A stretch of DNA of 64,000 nucleotides from Gemmatimonadaceae bacterium (GCA_019186945.1 JABAQJ010000007.1:434001-498000); one strand, 5' to 3'; shown: positions 7,535-19,392, numbered from the stretch's first letter. A program made the numbers and translations. Notes: generated by a model not told the origin, from the letters alone.

Positions 7535-9400
7535 GTGACTTTGCTCCATCGTCGTACCATCCTGTTGGTGGCCTCGATGGCCGCCGCCGGTGCCTGTTCG
7601 AGCGACCTTCGGTCGCCGCTGGCACCCTCGCAGTCGCCAGCCGCAACCGACTTCCAGTTGACTGACGACATCGGCGACGTCTCCGTCCAGGCAGCGAATC
7701 AGTGGACGCAACTGGCGAGCCTGCCATTCGCGCGGGCCTATACCGTGAGCGCGGCGTTCAATGGGCGGCTCTACACGATCGGCGGGTCGGACCTGAACGC
7801 CATCTACAACACGGTAACGGAGTACAATCCAGGAACCAACACCTGGACCACGAAGGCCCCGATGCCGAAGAAGCTCAACTCCCAGTTGGGCGCGACGGTA
7901 ATCGGATCGATCGTCTACGTACCCGGAGGATGGAACGGGACATCGTACATGAACGATCTGCTCCTCTACGATCCAGTGGCGAACTCGTGGTCCTCGGGCC
8001 CGCCAATGCCGATCCCGGGAGCCTGCGGCGGGTCTGCCGCTATTTCCGGGATCCTGTACGTGGCGATCGGTTGCGACTTCAGCGGCGTGACCGCGAAGCT
8101 GCTCAGCTTCGATCCGGCGACGAAGCAGTGGACACCTCTGCCTAGCGCGCCAGGATCCCATTCCGCGGGCACCGTCGTGGCGGCCAATGGAAAGCTGTAC
8201 TGGGACAACGGCAGTACCGGTACCGGCACCGACGTCTACGATCCCGTCGCCAACTCATGGTCGCCAGCGCCGACGCACATCACGAAACGGATTTCGGCTG
8301 CGTCGGCAACGCTGGATGGCGTCGTGCTGACTGCCGGCGGATACACGATCGGAACGGTCGTGAACACGACGGAATACCTGGACGAGAAGGGAGCGAAGTG
8401 GCTTCCACGCGCGAATATGGTGGCCGCCACGGGCGCTGCGTCCTCGGCTGTGTTGAACGGCGAATGGTATGTCGTGGGTGGGAACGGGCCGGGTTCGCTC
8501 AACACGATCGCAACCGTGCAGAAGTACACGCCCGGCGACCTCTGGCTGACGGCGAACTCGATGGCGACGCCGCGCGGCCATCTGACGGCGACGACTGTCG
8601 GAACCTCCGTGTACGCGATCGGCGGTCGTGTGCCTTCGAACGTCAGCGGCTTGACCACGAACGAGGTCTACTCTTCCGCGTCCGGGACTTGGCAGACGAA
8701 GTCGCCGCTGCCGGCTGGGCGTTGGGGCGCCGCGTCGGCGGCGGTCGGGGGACGCGTCTTCGTGATCGGCGGTTTCTCGGGCGACAGCCTGACGACCGCA
8801 ACGAACACGGTGTACGCATACACGCCGGCGACGGACACGTGGACGGTGCGGGCGAGCGCTCCGACACCCATCGGCTTCGCGTCAGCGGCCGTCATCGGCG
8901 GCAAGATCTTCGTGCAGCTTGGCACGGATGGGACGACGTTCGACGGCAAGAAGGTCTATCGCTACGATCCCGCTGCCGATGCCTGGTCGGTGATCCAGGA
9001 TTCGCCTGGAGCACATAGCCAAGGCGTTTCTGTCGGCGTCGCCCAGTATTTCGCGTCGATTGGCGGCGGAGGATCCGGGAGCGCTGGCAAGGCAGTTGAC
9101 GGATTCAACATCAACCAGCAGAACTGGCTTTCGAGCACGCCAGCACCGGTGGCGCTCGTCGGCGCGTCGGGCGGCGCCATCGGCACCCGGATCTACATCG
9201 CGTTCGGCAGTCAGTCCGGCACCTATACCGCGGCGACGAACGTCTTTGATGGGGTAACGAAGCTCTGGTCGAGTCGTGGCGCTGCGCCGGAGGCGCTGGC
9301 ATTCGCTGCCGCCGCGGTCACGAACGGCGAGTTGCTGACGGTTGGCGGTTTCAGGCAGAACGCGACCGCGACTGGCGTCGCGCGGCGTTACGTCCCGTAG
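7535..9400 (+). CDS. Kelch-repeat beta-propeller lipoprotein
   Basis: 621 residues from a GTG start preceded by GAGGGGG. The N-terminus is a lipoprotein signal with lipobox AAGAC (Cys about 21). The rest is two successive Kelch propellers. About ten to twelve blades carry the motif with paired glycines, a Tyr/Val and a trailing Trp (for example YTIGGSDLNAIYNTVTEYNPGTNTW and YAIGGRVPSNVSGLTTNEVY). Kelch propellers bind proteins or carbohydrates; no catalytic residues can be claimed. It probably sits on the outer membrane or periplasmic face. It has its own promoter and is followed by a large hairpin, so it is probably a single-gene unit. Confidence 0.85.
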   Translation: MTLLHRRTILLVASMAAAGACSSDLRSPLAPSQSPAATDFQLTDDIGDVSVQAANQWTQLASLPFARAYTVSAAFNGRLYTIGGSDLNAIYNTVTEYNPGTNTWTTKAPMPKKLNSQLGATVIGSIVYVPGGWNGTSYMNDLLLYDPVANSWSSGPPMPIPGACGGSAAISGILYVAIGCDFSGVTAKLLSFDPATKQWTPLPSAPGSHSAGTVVAANGKLYWDNGSTGTGTDVYDPVANSWSPAPTHITKRISAASATLDGVVLTAGGYTIGTVVNTTEYLDEKGAKWLPRANMVAATGAASSAVLNGEWYVVGGNGPGSLNTIATVQKYTPGDLWLTANSMATPRGHLTATTVGTSVYAIGGRVPSNVSGLTTNEVYSSASGTWQTKSPLPAGRWGAASAAVGGRVFVIGGFSGDSLTTATNTVYAYTPATDTWTVRASAPTPIGFASAAVIGGKIFVQLGTDGTTFDGKKVYRYDPAADAWSVIQDSPGAHSQGVSVGVAQYFASIGGGGSGSAGKAVDGFNINQQNWLSSTPAPVALVGASGGAIGTRIYIAFGSQSGTYTAATNVFDGVTKLWSSRGAAPEALAFAAAAVTNGELLTVGGFRQNATATGVARRYVP

Positions 9401-9408
9401 GTTCGGTT

Positions 9409-9454
9409 CACGCACGGTGACGTGACCGCATGCCGGTCGCGTCACCGCTGCGTG
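9409..9454. terminator. Long imperfect stem-loop after the Kelch gene
   Basis: Arms CACGCA + CGGTGACG + GACC pair with GGTC + CGTCACCG + TGCGTG, interrupted by a T/G mismatch and one bulged C, around a 7-nt loop GCATGCC. That gives about 18 base pairs starting 8 nt after the Kelch stop. There is no T tract, so termination may be Rho-assisted or the hairpin may protect the 3' end. Confidence 0.6.
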
Positions 9455-9502
9455 CGCGGGTGCAGTACTCGCAGGAAAGTTGCAATGCGTTAGGTTCCGC
9501 GC

Positions 9503-10771
9503 GTGCCAGATCCTCAGGCAGGCCCAGTCGAGCGATCGCGCCACGAGCCGTACGCCGCGCTCCGCCACGTGAACTTCCGCTGGTTCGTGGCCAGCCTGCT
9601 GACGATGACGATCGCGTCGCAGATCCAGGCTGTCGTGGTGTCATGGCAGTTGTACAGGATCACGCGCGATCCGCTTTCGCTGGGCCTGATCGGTCTCGCC
9701 GAAGTGATCCCGTATGTCTCGGTGGCTCTGCTGGCGGGGCACCTCGTCGATCGCGGCGATCGGCGAAGGATCTCCGCGTGGGCATTGCTGCTCCTGACGG
9801 TGGCGGCGGCCGCGCTGCTGTTCTTCGCCGCCGGGCCTGAGTTGCCGCGTGCCGTCTGGCCGTACTACGCGATCATCGGCATCTGCGGGATCGCGCGTTC
9901 ATTCCTGCAATCCTCACGGTCGGCGCTGATGTCGGAAATCGTGCCGCGTGAAACGTTCGTGAATGCCGCCACGTGGCGCAGTTCGACGTGGCAGCTCGGC
10001 ACAGTGCTCGGGCCGGCGGCCGGCGGGCTGCTGCTCGGGCACCTTGGCGCGACGACGGCCTATTCGTTCAACCTCGCGTTGGCACTCCTGGCGCTGGCAT
10101 CGATGCTGCTCATCCGCTTCGTGCCGATCCCGCGGGCGGATGTCACCGGATCTGTTCGGGAGAGCCTCGCGCAGGGGATCGCCTTTGTCCGGAGCGAACG
10201 CGTGCTGTTCGGTGCGCTCACGCTCGACCTCTTCGCCGTGCTTTTTGGCGGTGCCGTCGCGCTCCTTCCGGTGTTTGCGGCGGAGGTACTCCACGTCGGC
10301 GCACAGGGACTGGGGACGCTCCAGGCCGGCCCAGGCATCGGCGCGGTCTGCATGGCGGTGTACATCGCGCATCGTGGTCAGTTCGAGCGTGCCGGCCGGA
10401 CGCTGCTGGTGACGGTAACTGTCTTCGGTGCGTGCATGATCGGCTTCGCGTTGTCCCGCGTGTTCTGGCTTTCGTTCGCGCTCCTGGTTCTGAGCGGTGC
10501 GGCCGACAACATCAGCGCCGTCATCCGGTCCACACTCATCCAGGTGCTGACCCCCACGGAACTCATGGGCCGCGTGTCGGCGGTCAACGCGGTATTCATT
10601 GGCAGCTCAAACGAACTGGGCGCCTTCGAGTCGGGGGCGATGGCGCGTGTACTCGGCACGGTGCCGTCGGTCGTGTTCGGGGGGACGATGACCCTGGCGG
10701 TCGTCGCCGGCATGACGCGCCGGGTGCCTGAATTGTTGCAGCTGCGGCGTATCGAACGTCGGGTGTCCTGA
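9503..10771 (+). CDS. MFS transporter, EntS-like
   Basis: 422 residues from a GTG start, with about 11-12 hydrophobic segments and the major-facilitator signature between helices 2 and 3 (GHLVDRGDRRR). A proline/glycine-rich segment LGPAAGGLLLGHLG fits helix 5. The sequence resembles the EntS/DUF894 branch: FRWFVASLLTMTIASQIQ, QSSRSALMSEIVPRETFVNAATWRSSTWQ and TPTELMGRVSAVNAVFIGSSNELG. Members export siderophores or drugs by proton antiport; the substrate here is unknown. Inner membrane. No siderophore synthesis gene is nearby. A CGTTAGG motif lies 9 nt before the start. Confidence 0.85.
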   Translation: MPDPQAGPVERSRHEPYAALRHVNFRWFVASLLTMTIASQIQAVVVSWQLYRITRDPLSLGLIGLAEVIPYVSVALLAGHLVDRGDRRRISAWALLLLTVAAAALLFFAAGPELPRAVWPYYAIIGICGIARSFLQSSRSALMSEIVPRETFVNAATWRSSTWQLGTVLGPAAGGLLLGHLGATTAYSFNLALALLALASMLLIRFVPIPRADVTGSVRESLAQGIAFVRSERVLFGALTLDLFAVLFGGAVALLPVFAAEVLHVGAQGLGTLQAGPGIGAVCMAVYIAHRGQFERAGRTLLVTVTVFGACMIGFALSRVFWLSFALLVLSGAADNISAVIRSTLIQVLTPTELMGRVSAVNAVFIGSSNELGAFESGAMARVLGTVPSVVFGGTMTLAVVAGMTRRVPELLQLRRIERRVS

Positions 10772-10775
10772 CGCG

Positions 10776-10791
10776 CGCGCCGAGGGGCGCG
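10776..10791. terminator. Short GC hairpin between convergent genes
   Basis: CGCGCC-GAGG-GGCGCG lies in the 25-nt gap between the MFS gene and the kinase gene. It could act in both directions. It is short and has no T tract. Confidence 0.4.
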
Positions 10792-10796
10792 GGCGT

Positions 10797-12120
10797 TCAG
10801 CGCCTGATGCGCAGGGTTGCAAGTGCGCCCCCGCGATCGCGCCGGTTTTCGAGCGTGACCGTCCCGCCGTGCGCTTCGGCTACCTGGCGAGACAACACCA
10901 GCCCGATTCCGGTGCCGTCCGGCTTCGTCGTATAGAAGGGCACGAACAGGTTGGCTCCGCCGCTGAGGCCAGGTCCATCGTCGGCTACCGTCACCTCGAC
11001 AGCATCCGCGTTCGCGCTCCACGTCACCAGCACGCCTCCCGAGGTTTCCCTGGCGGCGTCGACAGCGTTCCTGATCAGGTTGATCAGTGCCTGTTCGAGC
11101 TGGTCGGAGTCGGCGCGGACCGTCACGTCAGGTCCGGGATCGAGCTTGACGGGTGCGCGCGTCTCGAGCGCGACGACGTGTCGCATCCATGGCCCCACAT
11201 CGAGTTCGCGTCGTTGCGGTGGAGGAAGTTTCGCCAGCCTCGCATACGCCGACATGAAGCGCGCCAGTGCGTCAGCACGTCCCTCGATCACGCCGAGCCC
11301 GTGCCGGAGATCGCGAGTCTCATCGCCGTCCTTCGGCCGGTCGAGGAGCCTGGCGAGACTTCCCGCCAGCGACTTGATCGGCGCCAGTGAGTTGTTGATT
11401 TCGTGGCTGAGCACGCGGACCAGTCGCTGCCACGCCAGCAACTCTTCCTCGCGAAGGGCGCGCGTGACGTCGGTGATGACGACGAGCGTGTGCGGGCGTC
11501 CGTCCTGACGGAAGGTGGTGCGCCGGATCTCCCAGCGCCCGCTCCGTGCGGGAAAGGCGCGGTCCGACACCCGTGGCACCGAACCATCGAGGAACTCCGC
11601 CAGCCCCAACGTCGCGGCGCGCTTTGAGACCAGGCGTTCCGACGGCTGCGCCAGCAGCCGTTCTGCGGCCCGATTGGCCAGTCGCAGCGTCGCATCGCCA
11701 TCGAACGCGAAGATCGCGACGTCGATCTCCTGCATGACGGCTCGAAGAAGTGCCGTCGCCTCCATAGCGCCCAAGCGCTGGTTCCGAAGGGTATCTCCCA
11801 GCAGGTTGATCTCCATCAGCGCCAGGCCCAGCGCGTCGTCGGTGTCGCCGAAGCGGGCTCGAAGCGAGAAATCGCCCTCGCGGAGCGCGGCCAGCATGTT
11901 GGACAGCGTCTGCAATGGGCGGATCACCCGCTCGCGAAGGGCGAAGGCAACCGCGAGCCAGATACCCGCCACCAGCGCCCCGACCGTCCACGCGACCTTC
12001 GACGAGTATCCGCCAAGATTCAAGAGAACGAGCGTTCCCACGACGCCGGGAAGTCCCGCGCACAGCGCGAGCAGGAGTACGCGGCGCTCGTGCGGAACGG
12101 GCACGCGCGTTCGGGGACGT

Positions 12121-12131
<11 letters not shown>
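10797..12131 (-). CDS. Sensor histidine kinase, NtrY/NtrB-like
   Basis: 444 residues. Two membrane segments (about 18-38 and 45-65) with almost no periplasmic loop are followed by a HAMP domain and a PAS-like sensor (VMQEIDVAIFAFDGDATLRLANRAAERLL). The H box is LVRVLSHEINNSLAPIKSL, with a phospho-accepting His typical of the NtrY group. The ATPase domain has an N box (LINLIRNAVDAARE), G1 (VADDGPGLS) and G2 (GTGIGLVLSRQVAEAHGG). The start at 12131 overlaps the end of the regulator gene by 11 nt. The paired regulator is the NtrC-type protein just upstream. With a tiny periplasmic loop it probably senses a membrane or cytosolic cue. Confidence 0.9.
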
Positions 12132-13554
<1,423 letters not shown>

Positions 13555-13638
13555 AGATGGGACGCCTGAAATATGGATCCCGATCGGGTTCCGTGCGCTA
13601 CCGCAGGGCTCGCGGGTGTCGTGAACCGGGATCTGTCC

Positions 13639-14376
13639 CTAACGTGTCGGCTTGTCTTCCACGATCCATCCGTCGCGCAGCGTGACGACGCGGGTTCCGA
13701 ATGCGGCATTGTCTTCGGAGTGGGTGACCTGCACGATCGTAGTGCCGGCAGCGTTCAGCGCCGCGAAGAGTTCCATGATCTCGCGGGCCTGCGACGAATG
13801 CAGGTTGCCCGTCGGTTCATCCGCCAGGAGCAACGCCGGTCGCGCAATTACGGCGCGGGCCACTCCTACCAGTTGCTGTTGCCCGCCGGAAAGCTGGCGG
13901 GGATATAGATCCTTCTTGCCGACGATCTGGAAGCGATCGAGCGTGTCGGCGACGATAGCCGCTCGCTCATCCCGCGGAACGTCGCGATACGAGAGGGGCA
14001 GATCCAGGTTCTCGGCGACGGTCAAGTCGTCCAGCAGGTGGTACTGCTGAAAGACGAAGCCGATGTGACGCCGGCTGAGCGCCAGCCGATCCCGCGGTTT
14101 CATCAGATGCACGGCGTTACCGAGCAAGCGATACTCGCCGGACCACGCCGCGTCGAACATGCCCATGATGCTGAGGAGCGTGGACTTGCCCGCGCCCGAC
14201 GGACCCATGACGGTCACGAACTCTCCCGGGGCGATATCGAAGGCGATTCGCCGAAGCACGTACGAGCGGCCGGCAGCGACGTCGTAGTACTTCTCGACGG
14301 CGCGCATCGAGGTTACCGGTCCGGCGAAGGGTTCGTTCGTCGTTCCCGGCGCGGGGGCAGTTCGGAGCGGCCACAT
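13639..14376 (-). CDS. ABC transporter ATPase, MacB/LolD type
   Basis: 245 residues with Walker A GPSGAGKST, Q loop FVFQQYHLLDDLTVAEN, signature LSGGQQQ, Walker [10 protein letters not shown] and H-loop VTHSE. The stretch after the signature is LVGVARA, where close relatives usually have RVAIARA. It belongs to the LolD/MacB/FtsE ATPases that drive FtsX-type permeases rather than substrate-translocating channels. It lies downstream of the two ADOP permeases and may be an alternative motor for one of them. The stop TAG is within a CGTTAGG motif. Confidence 0.88.
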   Translation of the reverse strand: MWPLRTAPAPGTTNEPFAGPVTSMRAVEKYYDVAAGRSYVLRRIAFDIAPGEFVTVMGPSGAGKSTLLSIMGMFDAAWSGEYRLLGNAVHLMKPRDRLALSRRHIGFVFQQYHLLDDLTVAENLDLPLSYRDVPRDERAAIVADTLDRFQIVGKKDLYPRQLSGGQQQLVGVARAVIARPALLLADEPTGNLHSSQAREIMELFAALNAAGTTIVQVTHSEDNAAFGTRVVTLRDGWIVEDKPTR

Positions 14377-14547
14377 GGTCTCGTCAGATCAAACAGATTG
14401 TCCGTCGTCTTCGGCATTGCCGGGAGGCACGGCTGCGTCCGCGGCAAGCCATGGGATCGGCCACTCGCCAAGGGCACAATGACGCAATCGAAGCCCAGCA
14501 CCGAAGTGTAACGACGGGAACGCGCGACCGTGCGGCGACCATACATC

Positions 14548-16941
14548 CTACTCCAGTCGAAGCGCGGTGACAGGATCGAGGCGCGACGCCCTGCGTGCCG
14601 GGATCGCGCAGGCCAAGGTGGCGAGGCCGAGGATGGCGGCGGTTGCCCAGGCGAACGTGCCGAAGTCGTGAGGTGCCACGCCGTAGAGAAGGGAACCCAG
14701 CATTCGGGTGAGCGTCAGCGCGAGGACGAGTCCGGCGAGAACGCCGACCACCGCTGGCGGCATCCCCTGCCGAAGGACGAGCGAGATCACCTGGCGCCGA
14801 GTGGCACCTAACGCCATCCGGACGCCGAGTTCGCGTGTTCGCTGCGAGACGGCATAAGCGATCAGGCCGTACAATCCGGCGAAGGCGAGACCGGTGGCCA
14901 GGATGGCGAATGCCCCGGCCAGCGACGACGCCGTACGCGGCGCCGACAGGGCGCCAGACAGGCGCTGCGCCATGGTTGCGGCGTCGACGATGGGTACGTC
15001 GGGATCGATCGCCTTGATCTCGTCTCTCGCGGCGGGGAGGATCAGCAACGGGTTGCCGTTCGCGCGAAGCGCCACGCTCATGGTTCGTTGCGGCTGTTGG
15101 GCGAACGCGAGGTAGACAGCCGGGTACACGTCGGCCGTCAGCGATTCCAGTCGCACGTCGGCCGTCACGCCCACGATAGTCCGATAGTTGGTGCCATCGA
15201 ACGTGATCTGCCTCCCGATCGCCGGCTCCTGCGCGAAGTACTTCCTAACGAACGCCTGGTTGACGACCGCAACTCCCGGTGCCGTTGCCAGGTCCGCGCC
15301 CTCGATGCCGCGCCCTTCACGAACCACGATGCCCATCGTGCGAAAATGGTCCGGATCGACGACGATCGGCGTCGCGTCCTGCACGACGTCGTTGGGGATC
15401 GGCGGTCGGCCATGCACGTCGAAGGAACTGAAGTTTCCTCCGCCAGCCAGCGGCAGGTCGCTCGTCAGGCCGACCGATTGCACGCCCGGCATGGAACGGA
15501 ACCGCTCGGCAACCTGACTGAAGAACTGATCGGCATGCGCAAGGTCGCGGTACTTCTCGCGCGGAAGTGGAAGCGCGAAGGTGAGCACACCGTCGCCGTC
15601 GAATCCCGTGGACACGCGTTGCATCTGGCGGAAGCTTCGGACAAGGAGGCCACCACCGACGAGAAGCACACAGGCCATTGCTACCTGAGTGGCCACGAGG
15701 AGCGATCGGGCGCGGGTAGCCGGGCGACCGCCGGCAACACCACGCGAACTCGCGCCAACGGTGACTCGCGAGAGCCGCAGGGCCGGAGCGAGGCCGAACA
15801 GCAATCCCGTGCTCAGAGAAACCGCGATCGCGAACCGCGCCGCGCGTGCGTTGACGCCAACCTCCGCCAGTCGCGGAGTCTCCGCCGGCGCGAACTGCCT
15901 GATCAGTTCAACGCCCCAGACGGAGATGCCCAGTCCCAGCAGTCCGCCGACGATCGCGATCGCCATGCTCTCCATCACCAGCTGCGCGAACAGACGCGCG
16001 CGATCCGCCCCCAGCATACTCCGCACAACCATCTCTCGTTCGCGGGTGACGGCGCGCGCCAACAGCAGATTGGCCACGTTCGCACAAGTCACCGCGAGAA
16101 CGATCGCGACGACGGCCATGAACACGAGCAGCGCACGTCGTGCGCTGCCGACCAGCGTCTCCTGCAGGGATTCCACGAGCGTCGTCCACCCCGTGTTCGT
16201 TCGTGGAAAGTCGGCCTCCAGTCGCTTCGCAATCGCCGACAGGTCGCGTTGCGCGGAGGCTATGGTGGCATCCGGACGAAGGCGACCGATCACGGTCAGG
16301 AAGTCGTTGCGTCTGGACGGCTGGCCCTGCGCAGGATCGAATGCCAGCGGCGTCCAGAGTCTGGCGCCCGGAGGGGCCGATGCATCATGCCGTGCCACCC
16401 CGACTACGGTGTAAGGCGCACCGTTGAGCATGACCGTCGTGCCGATGACACGTGCATCCGACCCGAAGCGATCCCGCCACAGCCCATCGCTGAGGATGAT
16501 GTTGCGATGCGTACCGAAGACGAAGTCATCCGGCCCGAAGTCGCGCCCCAGAGGCACGCTGACGCCCATCGTGGCGAAGAAGTCCGGCATCACCCGCGCG
16601 CTCGTCAATCTTTCCGGATCCCCGCCGGCACGCCCGAGTGTTTCCCGTCCGGCGGTGTAGGCCGTGAGCTTCTCGAACGACGATGCCTGCGCCTTCCAGT
16701 CGTTGAAGTCGGGGACCGAGGCAGTCTCCCGTCCGATCTGTGGCTTGAAGCCCCAGACGCTGACAAGGCGGTCGGAGTTCGGGAAGGAGAGGGGCCGCAG
16801 CAGGATCGCGTCCACGGCGCTGAACGTTGCCGTATTGATCCCGACGCCGAACGCAATCGTGAGGATCAGGGCGATCGAGAATCCAGGCCGGGCCACGATG
16901 GAGCGCCACGCCATGTGCGCGTCGGACAGCAAGTGTGCCAT
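14548..16941 (-). CDS. ADOP-family permease (MacB/FtsX fold, duplicated)
   Basis: 797 residues. After an N-terminal membrane helix (FSIALILTIAFGVGINTATFS) comes a MacB-type periplasmic core domain. Three FtsX helices begin near VFMAVVAIVLAVTCANVANLLLAR, then a second periplasmic domain and a second FtsX triplet (GLIAYAVSQRTRELGVRMALGATRRQVISLV). This duplicated arrangement defines the acidobacterial duplicated orphan permeases, also common in Gemmatimonadota. They are mechanotransmission permeases without a fused ATPase. It probably works with a neighbouring ATPase and the membrane-fusion protein to move lipids, peptides or drugs. Two CGTTAGG motifs lie inside the gene. Confidence 0.88.
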   Translation of the reverse strand: MAHLLSDAHMAWRSIVARPGFSIALILTIAFGVGINTATFSAVDAILLRPLSFPNSDRLVSVWGFKPQIGRETASVPDFNDWKAQASSFEKLTAYTAGRETLGRAGGDPERLTSARVMPDFFATMGVSVPLGRDFGPDDFVFGTHRNIILSDGLWRDRFGSDARVIGTTVMLNGAPYTVVGVARHDASAPPGARLWTPLAFDPAQGQPSRRNDFLTVIGRLRPDATIASAQRDLSAIAKRLEADFPRTNTGWTTLVESLQETLVGSARRALLVFMAVVAIVLAVTCANVANLLLARAVTREREMVVRSMLGADRARLFAQLVMESMAIAIVGGLLGLGISVWGVELIRQFAPAETPRLAEVGVNARAARFAIAVSLSTGLLFGLAPALRLSRVTVGASSRGVAGGRPATRARSLLVATQVAMACVLLVGGGLLVRSFRQMQRVSTGFDGDGVLTFALPLPREKYRDLAHADQFFSQVAERFRSMPGVQSVGLTSDLPLAGGGNFSSFDVHGRPPIPNDVVQDATPIVVDPDHFRTMGIVVREGRGIEGADLATAPGVAVVNQAFVRKYFAQEPAIGRQITFDGTNYRTIVGVTADVRLESLTADVYPAVYLAFAQQPQRTMSVALRANGNPLLILPAARDEIKAIDPDVPIVDAATMAQRLSGALSAPRTASSLAGAFAILATGLAFAGLYGLIAYAVSQRTRELGVRMALGATRRQVISLVLRQGMPPAVVGVLAGLVLALTLTRMLGSLLYGVAPHDFGTFAWATAAILGLATLACAIPARRASRLDPVTALRLE

Positions 16942-16968
16942 GAAGCGGTACTCTGCGTACGTGAATGG

Positions 16969-19392
16969 TCAGTCGGCCCGAAGCGCAACAGCCGGGTCAA
17001 CGCGAGAAGCACGCCGTGCCGGCGCCCAAGCGGCGACAATCGACACGATGACGAGGAAAAGCGGGATTCCGACGAACGTGGTGACGTCGCTCGTCTCCAC
17101 ATGGTACAATGTCCCGCGGAGCAATCGCGCGAGAACGAAGGCCGCAGGGAGACCGAGTGCCACCCCAGCGGCGATCAGCCGCGCACAGTCGGCCACCACC
17201 AGCCGAACTATCGCCTGCTGGCCGGCGCCAAGCGCAATGCGGATGCCCATCTCCTGGATTCGCCGCGCGACAGTGTACGACACCACCCCGTAGAGCCCGA
17301 TGCCCGCCAGGATCAACGCCGCAAGTCCGAATGCAGCGAACATGATCCCGTACACGCGCGGCTCGAACATCCGGTTCCAGATACTGCGTGTCATCGGCTC
17401 GACCTCGGCAAGCGGGAGTTCGCGGTCGACCCGGCGTACGGCAGCTGCCACCTGGTGCACGACAGACGAAGGGTTGCGATCGGAGCGCACGGCGATCGTC
17501 AGAGCCCGATCCGGCTGCTGCGCCAGTGCGAGGAAGATCTCGGTAGTGAGTCGATCCTCGACGATCTTGCGGGGAACGACGTGTCGCACGACGCCCACCA
17601 CGGTGGTCCAGACGCTGTCACCCGGTCTCGTCTTGAAGCGCTGACCGATGGCGGTGGTTGTCGGCCATTCGCGTCGTGCGAGAACCTCGTCGACGAGCGC
17701 TACGGGTTCGGCACGCATGTCGTCCGTGGGAAGAACACCGCGGCCCTCGACGAGCGTCATGCCCGCCGCCTCGACGAAGCCGGGCGAAATGGCGTATCGC
17801 AGCGCGACCGGTCCATCGCTCTGCGGATAATACTTTCCTTCCGGGAAGTAGCTGATGGTCGTGCAGCAGCGCTTGATCGGCAGAACAGTTGTGAAGCCGA
17901 CCGCAGTCACCGACGGGATCGCGCGGAGTTCGCGTTCCATGGCTGCCAGCGTCGACACACGCGTTGCCGCGCTGTCGTACGCTGCGCCGGCCATCGCAAG
18001 GTCCGCAGAAAGCACGCCGTGCGGGCGCACTCCGAGGTCAGCCTGCTGCGTGGCCAGGAACGAGCGCATCATCAGGGACGCACCGACCAATAGCACCAGC
18101 GACAGTGTGAGCTGCATGACGACCAGTGAGGAACGAAGCCGACCAGCGCGTCCGCCGGCAATCACCGATCTTCCTCCGGCCGCCTTCAACGCCTCTCCCA
18201 GTGAGGTCGCCGAGAGCCGCAACGCCGGTGCAAGCCCGAACACGACGCCCGTCATGATCGTCAGCCCTGCGCTCACCAGCAGCACGGTGCGATCGACGTC
18301 AAACTTCATCCAGAACGGTATCGTCGACGGCGCGTTCGTCGCAGTGAACAGCTCGATCGACCAACTCCCGATCAGCAGGCCCAGCGCGCCGCCGGCTGTC
18401 GCCAGAACGAGACTCTCCGTCAGCAACTGCCGCACGATACGAGTTCGTGTGGCCCCCAGCGCGGATCGCAATGCGATCTCCCGCTGCCTTGCAGATCCGC
18501 GAGCCAGGAGGAGGTTCGCAACGTTGGCGCAGGCTATAAGCAGCACGAATGTCACCGCGCCGATCATCACGAGGAAGATCCTTCGCATCTCACCGGCCAC
18601 CTCCTCTTGCAGTGGCTGTACCCATGCCGTGAAGCCACGGTTGGTACTCGGGTACCGTTCGGCGGTCGACGCCATGAAGTCGCCCAGCCAGGCATTGGCC
18701 CTGGCAACCGAAACGCCGTCGGTCAATCGTGCGGTCACCTGCAGGTATCGCCAGTCACGTCCGGTACGCGCAGTGCCCAACTCCAGCGGCAACCACAGGT
18801 CTTCCTGCTCCGGAAATCGTATTCCCTCCTGCATTACGCCGATCACCGTGTACGGCTCGTCGTTCACGCGGACCATTCGGCCGACGATCGCCGAGTCGCC
18901 GCCGAACCTGCGCCGCCACAGTGCGTGGCTCACGACTAGAACCTTCCCGGCGAGTTCCTCTTCCGGCAGAAAGAACCGGCCCAGCGCTGGCCGCAAGCTC
19001 AACAGGGGGAAGAGATCAGCGCCCACCCGCGCGCCGTTCACACGCTCCGGCTCGTGCATCCCGCTCAGGTTCCATGCCCGCGTATACCAGGCCGAGATGC
19101 CGTCGAACACGTCGCGGCGCTGGTTGGCCGCGCGGCTGAGATCGTCGTAATCGGGATAGGAGAACGCCACAGCGCTCCGGCGCTGCTCGTTCATCCGCCA
19201 CATCGACAGCCGCATCACGCGATCGGCTTCGCGATAGGGCAGCGGCCGCATCACCATGGCGTTGAACGGGCTCCAGACGAAAACGTTCGCAGCGATACCG
19301 AGGGCGATGCACGACACGCAGGCCGCCGCGAACAATGGCGTGGTTCGGACGGAGCGCAGCGCGATTCGCAGATCCTGGAGGAAGGTCGGCAT
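16969..19392 (-). CDS. ADOP-family permease (MacB/FtsX fold, duplicated)
   Basis: 807 residues with the same plan as its downstream neighbour: an N-terminal helix (TPLFAAACVSCIALGIAANVFVWSPFNAMV), a MacB core domain, and an FtsX triplet starting at VMIGAVTFVLLIACANVANLLLARGSARQRE. A second core domain and a C-terminal triplet ending in the RRIQEMGIRIALGAG motif follow. The two permeases are 27 nt apart and divergent in sequence, so they are old paralogues rather than a recent duplication. They could act as a heterodimer on one transporter or as two alternative systems sharing one fusion protein. Confidence 0.88.
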   Translation of the reverse strand: MPTFLQDLRIALRSVRTTPLFAAACVSCIALGIAANVFVWSPFNAMVMRPLPYREADRVMRLSMWRMNEQRRSAVAFSYPDYDDLSRAANQRRDVFDGISAWYTRAWNLSGMHEPERVNGARVGADLFPLLSLRPALGRFFLPEEELAGKVLVVSHALWRRRFGGDSAIVGRMVRVNDEPYTVIGVMQEGIRFPEQEDLWLPLELGTARTGRDWRYLQVTARLTDGVSVARANAWLGDFMASTAERYPSTNRGFTAWVQPLQEEVAGEMRRIFLVMIGAVTFVLLIACANVANLLLARGSARQREIALRSALGATRTRIVRQLLTESLVLATAGGALGLLIGSWSIELFTATNAPSTIPFWMKFDVDRTVLLVSAGLTIMTGVVFGLAPALRLSATSLGEALKAAGGRSVIAGGRAGRLRSSLVVMQLTLSLVLLVGASLMMRSFLATQQADLGVRPHGVLSADLAMAGAAYDSAATRVSTLAAMERELRAIPSVTAVGFTTVLPIKRCCTTISYFPEGKYYPQSDGPVALRYAISPGFVEAAGMTLVEGRGVLPTDDMRAEPVALVDEVLARREWPTTTAIGQRFKTRPGDSVWTTVVGVVRHVVPRKIVEDRLTTEIFLALAQQPDRALTIAVRSDRNPSSVVHQVAAAVRRVDRELPLAEVEPMTRSIWNRMFEPRVYGIMFAAFGLAALILAGIGLYGVVSYTVARRIQEMGIRIALGAGQQAIVRLVVADCARLIAAGVALGLPAAFVLARLLRGTLYHVETSDVTTFVGIPLFLVIVSIVAAWAPARRASRVDPAVALRAD

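Noticed and set aside
15088-18093. A 1001-codon open frame on the plus strand across both ADOP permease genes.
   Set aside because: It is antisense to well-conserved permeases and has the Arg/His/Asp-rich composition of a GC-driven shadow frame.
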